Assembly (NCBI GenBank): GCA_013423325.1
Contig: BLJB01000001.1
Location: 248,001-312,000, forward strand
Reading direction: 5' to 3'
Length of the DNA stretch: 64,000 nucleotides
Origin: Usnea hakonensis
Taxonomy: Eukaryota; Ascomycota; Lecanoromycetes; Lecanorales; Parmeliaceae
Numbering within the stretch: the first letter of the stretch is position 1; every line of letters starts with the position of its first letter. Of the stretch, positions 11,201 to 21,256 are shown piece by piece. Both the position numbers and the translations under genes were made by a program. The notes under the pieces are model-generated. The model did not search any database, was not told where the DNA came from, and worked only from the letters and a program-made list of their open reading frames with translations.

Positions 11201-11489
11201 GAGACAGGGGAAATGCGTTTGCGGGCTCAACCCAAGATGTCTAATAGACTTGACGCTGCCAAGTGAGCATAGACAGGACCTCAAAAGGTTAGGTCAAGTT
11301 GAGCTTATAGCCAAGTACGGGCAAAGGTCAAATCTCGAAGGCACAGAGGAGGAGGACGAGGACGAGGACGAGGATGAGGAGGACGAGGAGGATGATGAGG
11401 AGGAGGACGAGGACGAGGACGAGGACGAGGAGGACGAGGAAGAGGACGAGAAATATGAGAGGAAGAGAAGAAAGACAAACGTTGGCTAG
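8220..11489 (+). CDS. Large Ulp1-like (C48) cysteine peptidase-domain protein with SAP-like segments
   Basis: Exon 1 runs 8220-11076. A 33-bp intron (GTAAGT...TTTTAG, with CTAAC) is the only frame-restoring choice before exon 2, 11110-11489, giving 1,078 aa; the junction is the weakest part. Residues 100-160 form a charged coil with an AQ repeat. Residues 300-460 resemble the Ulp1/SENP fold: His in GVGHLILV (about 329), Asn where Asp is usual (SNSLEQW, about 347), Gln in VPQQ and Cys in NACGIHV (about 398). A poly-Pro tract (about 509-525) and acidic Ser stretches follow. Two segments at about 645-690 and 735-780 resemble SAP-type DNA-binding helices. The tail has CVCGLNPRC and a long Glu/Asp run. 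A role in removing SUMO or ubiquitin-like tags is inferred. It shares promoter boxes with the two genes to its left. Confidence 0.75.
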
Positions 11490-11697
11490 CGCTTTGTAAT
11501 GAAGGGAAGAACGACCTCATAAGTATATATTCATTTTGGCTTGATAGTATCAAGTTGAAGCTGCAGATATCTAAATCTAAATTAGTGCACGATGCTACTT
11601 CTGGAGACCTTAGGTAATTTATCTTTTGTTACAACGGATAAGGGTGAGGAGAATCTTAGTCTACAGATGATTACCCAATGGGGTTTGGCTTAAGGGT
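11490..11697. other. Short spacer where an enolase 5' exon would be expected
   Basis: An intact enolase gene would place its first exon here, encoding roughly 30-35 N-terminal residues. None is visible in any frame. The junction between the helicase/Ulp1 module and the enolase remnant must lie in or near this spacer. Confidence 0.5.
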
Positions 11698-13184
11698 GCA
11701 TCGATAGGATCGTTTCGAGCGATTGTACCTTCCGGAGCATCCAAGGGCGACTACGAAGCAGTCGAGCTCCGAGACGGCGATCAGACCGCCTACACAGGCC
11801 TGGGAGTTGAAGCAGCCGTTCGTAATATCGAGACCATCATAGGCCCTGCTCTTATTGAAAATAAGTTCGACGTAGCTACTGAGCTTAAAAGCATCGATGC
11901 CATGATGCGAAGGTTGGATGGGTCCAAGGATAAGAGCAATTTGGGGGCTAATGCCATCCTGGGCGTGAGTATGGCATGTGCGAGAGCGGGCGCGGCAGCT
12001 CAGGTAAGCCCGAGACATAGTGAAATGCCTCAATCACTCAATCACTAGTTTCCATTAAGATCAGGGCCCCATCGTCGTTCTATTCGCACTGAATTGAACC
12101 CTAGGGAATCCCTCTCTACGAATTTCTACGTCGAGAATCCAGCTCGCCAAAGCCCTACGTTATGCCAGTCCCATTCTTCAACGTCCTAAATGGCGGTGTG
12201 CATTCAGGCAACCAAATGGCATTCCAAGAGTTCATGATTGCTCCAACAGGAGCGACCTCCACAACGCACGCGAGTCAAATGGGCGCCGAGATTTATCATG
12301 AACTGAAGAAGGTGTTGACGCACAAGTATGGCGCTTCATGTGGGTTCCACGCGTGTTCAAAGAAATGAGACAAAACTGATAATGACCCTCAAGCAACGGG
12401 CATCGGCGATGAGGGCGGCTTCGCTCCACCTATCAGTCAGCCCCATGAAGCGCTCGACCTCCTCGTCACAGCTGTTGCGCACTGCAACTACACAGGCAAA
12501 GTACATTTCGGTATCGACCCTGCCTCCAGTGAGTTCTTTGACGGCAGTAATTATAATCTTGGCTTCAAAGTTCCGACAACAAACCAACAAGACACTATGG
12601 ATCCTTACGACAGCGAGAAGTTGGCCTCACTCTACAAGAGCCTTCTTTCCCACTATCCAGTAACGCTCCTCGAAGACCCCTATGCACAAGACGATTGGGA
12701 AGCCTGGGCTGCCTTTAATGGAACTTGCAAGACCGAGCTCGTGGGTGATGATCTGCTTGCGACGAACGTCGAGCGCATCAAGGAGGCGAAAGAGAAGAAA
12801 GCCTGCAATTCCTTGCTCCTGAAAATCAATCAAATTGGCACTATCAGTGAAGCTATAGCAGCGTAAGTCGCGGACATCTACTTGTGCCTTGGAACTAAAA
12901 TCAGCGCTAGGTGCATGCGCGGCTGATGTGTCTCCAGAGCGCAAATGGCATACAGCTTCGGCTGGAAAGTTTTTGTCTCGCATCGTTCAGGTGAGACGAC
13001 GGATGATTTCATTGCAGACCTGGCGGTCGGGTTGCGGACGGGCCATTTGAAGTCTGGAAGTCCGTGTCGCGGAGAACGCGTGGCAAAGTACAACCGCCTT
13101 ATGGATATAGAAGATGAGTTGAGACGGTCCGGCCAAGAGATGGTTTTTGCGGGGCCGAGTTTCGGGACAGGACAAACCCAATAG
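11698..13184 (+). pseudogene. Enolase paralogue lacking its N-terminal exon
   Basis: Exons about 11698-12003, 12105-12339, 12394-12862 and 12938-13184 join in frame and encode enolase from FRAIVPSGASKG to the C-terminus. Residues needed for 2-phosphoglycerate dehydration are present: the SGAS loop, His in NGGVHSGNQ, Glu in FQEFM, GDEGGF, metal ligands in FGIDPASSEF, LLEDP and VGDDL, Lys in LLLKINQIG, HRSGETTDDF and GHLKSG. About 30-35 residues that normally precede FRAIVPSGAS are missing; the frame runs back to a stop without a Met. Departures such as VPTTNQQDT and the short C-terminus mark it as a divergent paralogue rather than the main glycolytic gene. It may be a 5'-truncated pseudogene, or its first exon may be unrecognisable. 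Confidence 0.8.
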
Positions 13185-13499
13185 ATGCGTCTTCTGGCGG
13201 TTTGACATTGTTCTCCTGTCCTACATGCAGTCCAACAGAAGACGGCGATAAAAAGGGCGTTCGAGCTTCAGTATGTATGTAGTAAGCACTAATCATGGCA
13301 TTATATTGTTTATAGGTTTCGCCTGTGCACTTTGGCTCCGAATGCATGACAGTCTCTACAACAATGAAACCCATCCATCCCAGGGATTCGTAAAATGTAG
13401 GGTAATTTATCTTGGCAGCACATCTAATCTAACTACCTTATCTATCTACCTAAATACTATATTCTTAAGACAAGAAGGCTGGAGCGAGCGGCCTTTGGC

Positions 13500-13775
13500 C
13501 GTCGAGAAGGAGATGGGGAAGGAAAAGTTCCCTTACCTTATATAAGTATACTTGGCGTATTTAATGAATTGATATCGGTTAGGAACCTCTTTTTCCCACC
13601 TTCATAATATAGGTAGTATTTAGATAGGAGGTATAGAAGTCATAAATTTTTTAGTCTAAATAATTAAACAGTTTAAATACTGGTTTAACGGTTTATACTT
13701 TTCAACGGACTACCGACCCTTATTTAAACCAGTTCAGGCTTTTTGAACCAACGGTTTAACTGTTGTCGGGAGCCT
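13500..13775. repeat. Dispersed degenerate repeat, copy A
   Basis: It begins gtcgagaaggagatgggg, contains cctctttttcccacctt and ends with aaccagttcaggctttttga followed by ccaacggttt. A second, shorter and diverged copy lies at 20008-20190 in the same orientation with the same order of blocks. It is AT-rich and non-coding, probably a miniature element or remnant. Confidence 0.65.
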
Positions 13776-14333
13776 TGATTGTCGTGGGGCTTGGGAAATG
13801 GATAGGATTCTATGGGAGGTAGCTACCAGGTAGGTACGTTTGATGTTATGGTTTGGTAGGTGGCTTCCGGAATGGCTCTTTCCTTGCTTGCTTGCATCCA
13901 TTTGGCCACTAAGTCCATTTGGAACTACCTAGTACTGGGTGCAGGTGCATAAGGTAAATAAGGTAGCCAGAGCATTCACTTCACATCATTCACAAGATTC
14001 ACTCAATGAACAATACTATTGTTCAACCATTGCTTGCTACCATCTTAACATTTAACATGCGTATCAGGAAAAAAGAATGTGTTTATCTCTCGTGGGCATC
14101 GCGAATGATTCAAAGGCATGATGTATCTTCAACTTTCAAACAGCGCTTGGAAAAAAGCGCTTGGAAAAACAACCCTTCAACGCTCGATCGGGCCCGGAGA
14201 GTTTTCTCCAAAGCTACTTGTAAGGTGGCGTGCTGTACATTCGAAAAGATGTTCAGCGTCCTTCTCTTCGAAATGAGATCTTCTCTTACTCAAGCTTGCC
14301 CTGAAAGGTCTTTGACCCGTATCCGCTTAGGCA
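13776..14333. other. Intergenic
   Basis: No convincing gene. It contains short repeats of the type aggtaggta/taccaggtag and the 3' flank of the ribonuclease gene. A 116-residue plus-strand frame at 14006-14356 has no recognisable features and overlaps the ribonuclease stop. Confidence 0.5.
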
Positions 14334-14980
14334 TTAGGTGCAAGGAAGGAAGTTAGAGGGGGGGCTTGCACCACGATGCGTCATAGCCAAACAGTATGTA
14401 AAAGTTTGAGGGCCTGTCGCTTGGGTAATAGCGACTACACGGTCCGGACCCGGGGGATCGGCGGTGAAGACAGGATTTGTGAGTGGGAACTCATAGTAGA
14501 TCAAACCAGCCTGTCCTGTCTTGCACTCAGGAATAGCGTTAAGCGCGGTCACCACCTGGGCATCCCTGGGAGTAGGGTTGCCGAATTGATGGGGATACTT
14601 TCTGCTTCCCACTAGAACAGAACGTTATTTATCAGCCTTGGCCAAATTACTCCGCGAGGATAACGGTCAATGGTGTCATACACTGGGTACCGGCTTGTTG
14701 ATTCGCTACCAATGCGTTGTAGGCGTCTTGGACGGATTGCAGGGGCCAGGCTCGCTGCGCACCAGCAGCTGCATGAGAACGTCAGCTTCTTGTCTTAGAC
14801 TTTCTCTCGATTGGAGGTAGAATCGAGCTTACGACCACATGAGACTGGCGCTGGAGTGGCTCTTTCAATCAGAGTGACCCCAGAATTCGGAGTCTGATCC
14901 TGTGGCCCTTTGATTGGGGTGGCACTGGCCGAGGAGGTAATCAGGACGATTACCTGAAGGATGTTGATAAGCTGCATCAT
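14334..14980 (-). CDS. Secreted guanyl-specific ribonuclease, RNase T1/N1 family
   Basis: Exons 14980-14833, 14768-14691 and 14611-14334 join in frame to give 167 aa. The first about 21 residues (MMQLINILQVIVLITSSASA) are a signal peptide. The mature part has the family layout: YPHQF (T1 His40), YYEFPL (Glu58), GPDRVV (Arg77), THRGASPPSNFLPCT (His92 and the C-terminal motif). All four catalytic positions are kept, so it is expected to cut single-stranded RNA 3' of G outside the cell. The region between Cys-Gly and YPH is longer than in T1, with an extra Cys (NAIPECK). The ATG at 14980 directly precedes the hydrophobic segment. Confidence 0.88.
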
Positions 14981-16172
14981 GGATAACGCGAGAAGGGCGA
15001 AGGAATATTGATAAGAGTCAAGTTGACTGGTCTAGATGAGCTTATATTGTTGTGATGGAGCTGATTGATGGAGTTTGTTCTGATGGAAGGGTTGATTCAA
15101 TGGTGGGAAAAGGCCTTCTTATAGTTGAAGCGGTATCATATGTCCTTTCCCCATCCAAGTCTCCGAATCACCCAAAATCATTGTCTGCGCCGTCTTCCTT
15201 TGATCCTTTGATGCATGCTGTTTTCAATCGATGCATTCTGCTACTCGCAACGTCCTTGTCCGCGCTATCCGTGCCCCATTCATGTGCCGATATCTCTGTT
15301 GCTCTGTCAGCTGGCAGGTCTCAACAAGGGTATCTCCTCGCAAGCCTTGTCTCGTATGAGTATGTCCGCATGCTGAATGATGTAATATGCGGACATGGCA
15401 AGGAAGCGTGCAAGGGGGCAAGGTTGCAGCACCGCCTTGCTATTTGGAAAGATCTTCGCTCACCACTCCGTAGTTCCGGCGAAGCAGGGGGATCAAACGT
15501 GAAGGATGGCAAGGACAAGCCAAGGAAATTCACGATGTTCTTTGCCCAAGTCGCGCACGTTTACGGAGTATTGGGTTATTTGTAGCTGAGCCGTAAATCC
15601 TGCTGAGCTTAGGCACATGAAACTAGGTATTTCTAATAGCAGATCGCAATCAAAGTCCTGTTCAAATGATTGGTATGAATATCATTAGGTACACAGCAAT
15701 ACCTTAACTCATCCGCGTACCCACAAGCTGATGAGGCACTGCGGGGTAATTACGGACATTACTGTATCATAAAGTAGGTACTTTACGTCATGCAGCATAG
15801 ATTCTCGGAGCTGAAAATATAAAGTACTTTAAGTGGGCACTGCCTGGTTCGGTTCCCCCATGAATCCATCTTGCATCATACTTACATCATAGGTACTTAT
15901 CATAGCCTACCTAAGTAAGTCAGCTACTCTGACATCGTAGAGCTACTGCTGACTCGTGAACCAGCTTTAAGTCCAGGCACTTTCTACCTTTAGCCATTGT
16001 GAATTTATCAAACCTTGGGCCTGGACCGACCTCACTTTTTCGCCCTGTGTCAAAACCAGCTTTTCTTCAGAAAAAGTTTCGTTTCCAAGCCGACAAACAT
16101 CTTGAACTTACCTCGTTTGCAGCTATCACCCCATCACATTCAAAACGCCATAGCACACTGTACATCAGCAGC
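14981..16172. other. Intergenic, 1.2 kb
   Basis: No supported gene. A 177-residue plus-strand frame at 15052-15585 has no family resemblance and is treated as chance. Around 15700-15930 the sequence is rich in short direct repeats such as taggtactt/aagtacttta. Confidence 0.5.
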
Positions 16173-17104
16173 ATGTCTGTAGAAGCATGGGCCGAGACTG
16201 CCCGTCGAAACGAATTCCGCCAAGACCCCGAGCATCAGCATGCTATCGGCATAGTCAAGGACTTACTTGAAGATAAAATAGACTCGGATGACGCCGCTGT
16301 GACGATTGCTTCGGTATATAACCCATTACTCAAGCGTGCTTCCAACACCTTGCTTTTCTCAAGACTTTGGGAAATAGTTTGCGATGCTGGACGAGCTTTG
16401 GGGGGTAATGCAGACATCGCCGAGCGTCTGGTCTCCCTAATCAATTCAATTTCAATGCTACCAGACGTGACGAACGAGCACGGCAACACCAGCGCCGTAC
16501 GGTGGAGGGATCTGCCGGAATTGGCAATAACGTTCAGGGAGTGTGGGACCGGTAAGTTTCGAACAGCCTGGTAGGATATGGAAGTAGCGATATTTGATCG
16601 ATCCGTGGCTGATAAGCATACCTGTATGAGATAGATATCGAGCCCATGACAGCGATGAATGGAGGCGACTGGGATGCTCAGGCGATGCCCTTGCTTAACG
16701 CCACCGTCTTTGGCGCTACATATCTTACCCGAGGGAAGATAGATGTAGGAATGCCATCTAATACGGAGTATAGCCTCATGCAGGGTATCGAAGTACCCTG
16801 TCGATCGCTTGAGCAGCAAAGGCGCGCAGTGATGTACGTACCACCGGCCTCTACGTGGATACTTATTGCTGGTGAGGCCATCTATAAACTCTGTCAAATC
16901 GACCATGACTTCCTCGATAACGGCCCTGGCTCGACGCCCGATAACGACGAGTGGCTGTGGGGAAAGAGCAGGGGCTACAGCCTAGGCCGGTGGTCGTTTT
17001 GGAAGAAGAGGTTCGGTGAAATCGCAACCACAGAGGGACTGAAAGATGACGTCAAAGAAATTGCTGCGAGAGCGGCTTTTGAGATGGAGAAACTGGCCGG
17101 CTGA
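16173..17104 (+). CDS. DUF3632-like fungal protein
   Basis: Exons 16173-16551 and 16635-17104 join in frame to give 282 aa. The start MSVEAWAETARRNEF was chosen because it lies just upstream of the conserved-looking part; an in-frame ATG at 15999 would add 58 residues of poorer quality. The protein has no signal peptide or membrane segment and looks helical. Features such as WRDLPELAITFRE and the C-terminal WSFWKKRFGEIA resemble the fungus-specific family DUF3632 of unknown function. The assignment is from memory of the family pattern and needs a profile search. Confidence 0.65.
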
Positions 17105-17572
17105 GTGCAAGAAGAGTAGTGGCTATGTTCGCGGTAGCGATTTCTCTGTTTAGTGCTTAGCTTTGCAGCAGAATTCTCTAAAAAATGTCTCACGAGGCTA
17201 ACAGTAAGGGGCAAATCAAGCCGTGGTCAAACGATGCCTGAGTAATGACTTCAATGTGTCAAAAACAGTTCGTATGGTCGCCCAAGCTCACGCTTGAGCT
17301 GACTACTAATGCGGAACAAGTGATGCAATATTGCAGCAACACGATGAGGCACTTGACCACGGCACAGCATCTTTCTCCGTTTTTTTTTTTCGGTGCACCC
17401 TCCCCTCTCAGCTGGCTGTTGCTGATACACAGTCTCGAGTGACAATGACCATGAGTGTTTTGAATCTTGGTTGTGAACTTACATCGCTGGTTTACCTTGG
17501 GGCCAGATATGTTGGTATGTGGGTGTGAAAAATCCCGCTGTGCCTTGTGAAGATAGACACTAAATCAAAGAC
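17105..17572. other. Intergenic
   Basis: No gene seen. It contains a T-run (17380-17390) and the 3' flank of the DUF3632-like gene. Confidence 0.5.
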
Positions 17573-18086
17573 ACGGTATGAGAGCCGTCTCAATGTAGCA
17601 AGTATCAGATATTACAGTATCAAAGCCATTGAAGTGGAGCCAAGCCAACATCTATGCCGTATAGAAACTGTCATAAGCACCTTATAGTATAAAAGCCGTC
17701 TGACTTGTCGATCATTTCGCACCAAACAAGGCCACGAAATCGCCCCCCCCCACTTTTGCCAAAGCTCTCTCGCCATGACCTCTCGCTCGTCTGAAACAAT
17801 GCAATGCGCACGCCCTATCATAAAACCCAAGCAATGCACGTGTGTGATGATTATGCGTGAGTTGTAGGGATACGTGTGAGTGATTAACCCCCCATTCATG
17901 CTTTGATGGAAGTTACATCGGAAATGTTGATCTATAGCCAAGTTGGATATACGCCGTATAGGAGCCGTCCAGAGCACAGTATGAAAGAGCCGTCTGCCTG
18001 TTTCAAGTAGTAGACGTTACATCATTGAAGCCGTTGGATTATAATTACCTAAGATGAGATATACGCCGTGTAGGAAGGAGCCGTCT
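17573..18086 (+). repeat. Cluster of GCCGTATA / GAGCCGTC motifs in three degenerate units
   Basis: The pair of motifs (a)tacgccgtatag and gagccgtc recurs at about 17573-17590, 17653-17702, 17948-17994 and 18059-18086. Each unit is about 100 bp and contains a variant of 'tagac/gatattacatcattgaagcc' before the motif. The best unit is tatacgccgtataggagccg at 17949. There is no coding potential. It may be a minisatellite remnant or a regulatory cluster for the secreted-protein gene at 18652. Confidence 0.6.
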
Positions 18087-18651
18087 TATTCCCGCCGATC
18101 TGAGAAATTTTACAACGAATTGTAATCGTTGTCAACGGCATGAGGAGAAGATGGTGGTGGATATTAGGCTCCTGACTGAGCTTCGACAGATTGGGATGTG
18201 TGCATGTCCGAGGAAAATGTCAGCTGAAACCAATGCATCATGTAGCTGAAGACCATGCCGCGCATCATGTTACATTCCCCTGACTGCCTCGGAGATATCT
18301 GGCGGTGAGAGTTCCCGAAAACGTAAGATATGCGTCATTGAATAGTTCCACCGAATGGTCCGACATATGATATCATGATATCATGTTTGCAATGCCTGTG
18401 ATGTAAAGAAGACGAAGCAGAAGAGAGCCCCCGTGGCCTATAAAGCCTGGTCCATTCCTGTTATCATCCTCTTCAAAATCATCACCATCAATCAACTACC
18501 TTGCAGTCACACTATACATCAGTTCATATCTTTTCAATCATCAATCCATCGCCTCAGTCATCTAGGAAACAAACGCTGCCCTTTTTCAAAGTATGTCTCT
18601 TGCATTGGGCCCATGGTAGAAACAAGGGCATCAAACTCACACACATATCAG
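18087..18651. other. Intergenic, 5' region of secreted protein
   Basis: A tatgatatcatgatatcatg palindrome-like stretch lies at about 18365-18384. A TATA-like cctataaagcc at 18435 and a C/A-rich leader then precede the ATG at 18652. Confidence 0.5.
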
Positions 18652-19123
18652 ATGTATTTTTCCAAGGCTATCGCAGTCGGCATTGCTACCATTCTCCCGA
18701 TGACGCTTGCATCCCCCATCCTTGAAGGACGTCAGAATGGGGTGACTTGCCAAACATCGAGTGCCTCTCCGCTTACGGGAGATGTTACAGCAGTAATCAA
18801 TCAGCTCAATGGACAAGGTGGCGCCTGCAACAACGAAAACAGCAAGGCATCAGGTAAGTCTTCAATCATCCTTATCGTGTCTGGAGCTCGGTAAATACTG
18901 ACTACATCTAGATTGTACCACCCTGGCCCAGTCTGGAAGTGCTGCGATCAGTATCTGTGGTGATGAGGAAAACATCTCATGCACTACTGTCGCCGGCTAT
19001 GCAAACCAGATCCAGCAGACTTGCTTGAACGGAGCCGCCAACGACCCAAGCACCCGCACCGGTGGCACGTACACGATCAGTGCGTCTCAAAGGGTGGAGG
19101 TTATCTCGAGCAGCTCCGTCTGA
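18652..19123 (+). CDS. Small secreted cysteine-containing protein
   Basis: Exons 18652-18853 and 18912-19123 join in frame to give 137 aa. The start MYFSKAIAVGIATI begins a clear signal peptide ending near TLASPILEGR; a dibasic-type or Kex2-like cleavage after the second Arg is possible. The mature part has six cysteines (VTCQ, GACNN, DCTT, SICGD, SCTT, TCLN) in a compact, Gly/Ser/Thr-rich domain. Size and layout suit a secreted effector- or defence-type protein. I do not recognise a named family. Confidence 0.75.
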
Positions 19124-19706
19124 TGGGGTGAAAAGTGGTATCTGGAGATGAAACTCCGAGAAAGTAGACCATGTTAGTGCAGAGGGTGTCTTGGGCGGAA
19201 GATAGTCCAGGGTCTTAGCAACATATGAATCACACTCGTTTGCCGTTTGAAATTTGCCAATTCTACCTAGTAGCTAGATAACCAGACTGGCTTTGAGCTG
19301 GATCTGCGACCTTTGTGCGGCGACTTTAGACTGAAGGCTGAAGATAAAAGGAATCTCATTAATATGTCTTGTGAAGTTGAAAAGGAGGGTGGATGGTTAA
19401 TCGACCAAATAGCTAAACGAAGCCTACTTATACGACTCCTTTTCTCAGCACCCGATGAAACCTGATTTGTTACCTGCGGGACAGTGCTGCATTACTGTCA
19501 CCAGAGATCATATACGGGACCGAGCGGCACCAATCCGTCACAGTGGAAAGTATTACATTCGATTGCACATCTCCTGTCCCGTGCTCTTGGCTCATGCCGT
19601 CCTAAACAGAGTGGCGTCCCCAGGCGACCTGGTCGATAAGGCCTCGATGCACATGAATCTCCTCGAGGGTACTGGGGCCCCTGTCAGCTTATGCTCAAAA
19701 AGCCGA
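19124..19706. other. Intergenic
   Basis: Nothing supported. A 90-residue plus-strand frame at 19455-19727 overlaps the end of the minus-strand frame below and lacks features. Confidence 0.5.
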
Positions 19707-19997
19707 TCAATGTATATAGAGCACTGACAACGTAGATTGGTCCGCGACCACGTGGTAGCAACGTAGGACAGCATCCTTTGGATCAGGCTGGGAATCATGA
19801 TAGTTGCAGTCGACCAGTACGTGGCATCGGGCCTTGTCTTGTAAGACCTCGCCTTGTGCGTGGATAAAGTCTTTCGCAAAATCGAAATCGCGACCTAGTA
19901 GTTTCAAGCATGCCGCTGTGGCGACAAGGAGGTCTTTCTTTGCTGGTGGTCCCGGGACCTGATCAGTCCGGAATTTGATGAAAATCCGAAGAGCCAT
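19707..19997 (-). CDS. Hypothetical 96-aa protein
   Basis: A single open frame beginning MALRIFIKFRTDQVPGPPAKK. The composition is plausible for a cytosolic protein, with no signal peptide or membrane segment. I do not recognise it. Its start lies about 11 bp from dispersed repeat copy B, so it could be a truncated gene. It may be spurious. Confidence 0.3.
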   Translation of the reverse strand: MALRIFIKFRTDQVPGPPAKKDLLVATAACLKLLGRDFDFAKDFIHAQGEVLQDKARCHVLVDCNYHDSQPDPKDAVLRCYHVVADQSTLSVLYIH

Positions 19998-20007
19998 GGA
20001 GAAATTG

Positions 20008-20190
20008 TTGTCGAGAAGGAGATAGAAAAAAAATCCCCTTACGTAACTTACGTAATTAGACCTCGCGTGTTTAACGATTTAGTAAGCTCTTTTTCTTACT
20101 TTAAGAATATACTACCTTTAAACCGACCACTAACCGTGTATATAGGAACCAGTTCAGGCTTTTTGGACCCACGGTTCGTCCTTGTTAAGT
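20008..20190. repeat. Dispersed degenerate repeat, copy B
   Basis: It shares gtcgagaaggagata, ctctttttc-ttactt and aaccagttcaggctttttgg with copy A at 13500-13775, in the same order and orientation. It is shorter and diverged. Confidence 0.65.
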
Positions 20191-20230
20191 AAATTACGCC
20201 AGTCTATCGATGACCTTCAATCGATCAACT

Positions 20231-20632
20231 TTACAAAAACAGAAAAGGATCGCCCATCAAATGTATCTTCTCACCATCATCTCCACCCACCACAAGCACG
20301 TTCCCGCCCACGCTGCCCAACTCAAGCGGCTCAGGAGCCGACTGCCTCCTGAGCCTTTCGCCTTTGGGGAGGCACATTTCTCGGTACGCGCAGTCGTAAC
20401 GGTCGCTATCGTCATCCTCACAAATCTGGCTTGCAAGACATGTTTCTTCAACCGGTATGTGGGGACCTGGCTCTGAGAGTGTGGGGTAGGTCTTGACCGG
20501 ACGAGAGGGTATGCACGATTGGAGCCAAGAAATAATCTTGGTCAAGAGAGCTCGGAGTGTGAGTGAAATCCGAATGGTGAGGGGCTGATAGTTCTTGATG
20601 GTTCTTAGCGGCCGCGATGGGGTGCATCCCAT
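20231..20632 (-). CDS. Small MGCT-type protein, predicted N-myristoylated
   Basis: A single exon of 133 aa beginning MGCTPSRPLRT. Gly2-Cys3 followed by Ser at position 6 fits N-myristoylation plus palmitoylation, predicting membrane attachment. No other domain is recognised. A protein 1.1 kb away (21724-21257) begins MGCTSSRPAN, so the two share their N-terminus and may be diverged duplicates. Confidence 0.5.
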   Translation of the reverse strand: MGCTPSRPLRTIKNYQPLTIRISLTLRALLTKIISWLQSCIPSRPVKTYPTLSEPGPHIPVEETCLASQICEDDDSDRYDCAYREMCLPKGERLRRQSAPEPLELGSVGGNVLVVGGDDGEKIHLMGDPFLFL

Positions 20633-20981
20633 TTTGGTATTCGTCGCCTCGGCTTGCGAATTGATGAAATAATTGCTGGTACGATGGGAGTGTGAGTATC
20701 TTCAAAGCGAAACGACTTTGTAGAAGCAGTGTTCTGAATGGGCATTAAAAGTGCAGATGCAAGGGGTAAATGACAAGATACTCAGCAGCCACGGACATTA
20801 TTGTAGGTTTTGCTTTATGAGATCAAGCCATTGTTTCTACTCTTGTTCGTTTCGGGTGTGAGTCTTTGTGGGTCGATCCTCCGTTGTTCTTTTTCATGCC
20901 TAATCAAAGCGTCTTTCTTTTCCCCCCTCCCTTCCCGACTTCTCTTGTCTCACGAAGAAAGAAAAGAAACAATGCTCTAGT

Positions 20982-21165
20982 CACCAAATCATAGTCAGCA
21001 CTTGCGGCATTATGAGCTCAGACTCCATGAGGCTCAACCACTGGTTGATGAGAGATCCCTGCCAAGAATTCACCCCAAATCATAGTCAGCACTTGCAGCA
21101 TTATGAGCTCAGACTCCATAAGACTCAACAGCTGCGTTGAGGAGAATTCCCCACTAAATTCACGC
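20982..21165 (+). repeat. Tandem direct repeat of about 90 bp, two copies
   Basis: Copy 1 (about 20982-21070) and copy 2 (about 21071-21165) both read ccaaatcatagtcagcactt, then gc(g/a)gcattatgagctcagact. They are about 85% identical over the first 60 bases and then diverge. It lies in the 5' flank shared by the two MGCT genes. Confidence 0.8.
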
Positions 21166-21256
21166 TGACATAAAAGGCACGCAGTCTCAATTGAGCATAG
21201 CTACGTGCTTTCCAAAGAGACATAACTTCATTATCACAGCTACAACTCACTCCACC

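Noticed and set aside
14006..14356. Plus-strand frame of 116 residues
   Set aside because: Overlaps the ribonuclease 3' end, with no recognisable feature.
15052..15585. Plus-strand frame of 177 residues
   Set aside because: No domain, signal peptide or resemblance to a family, and no supporting splice context; probably chance.
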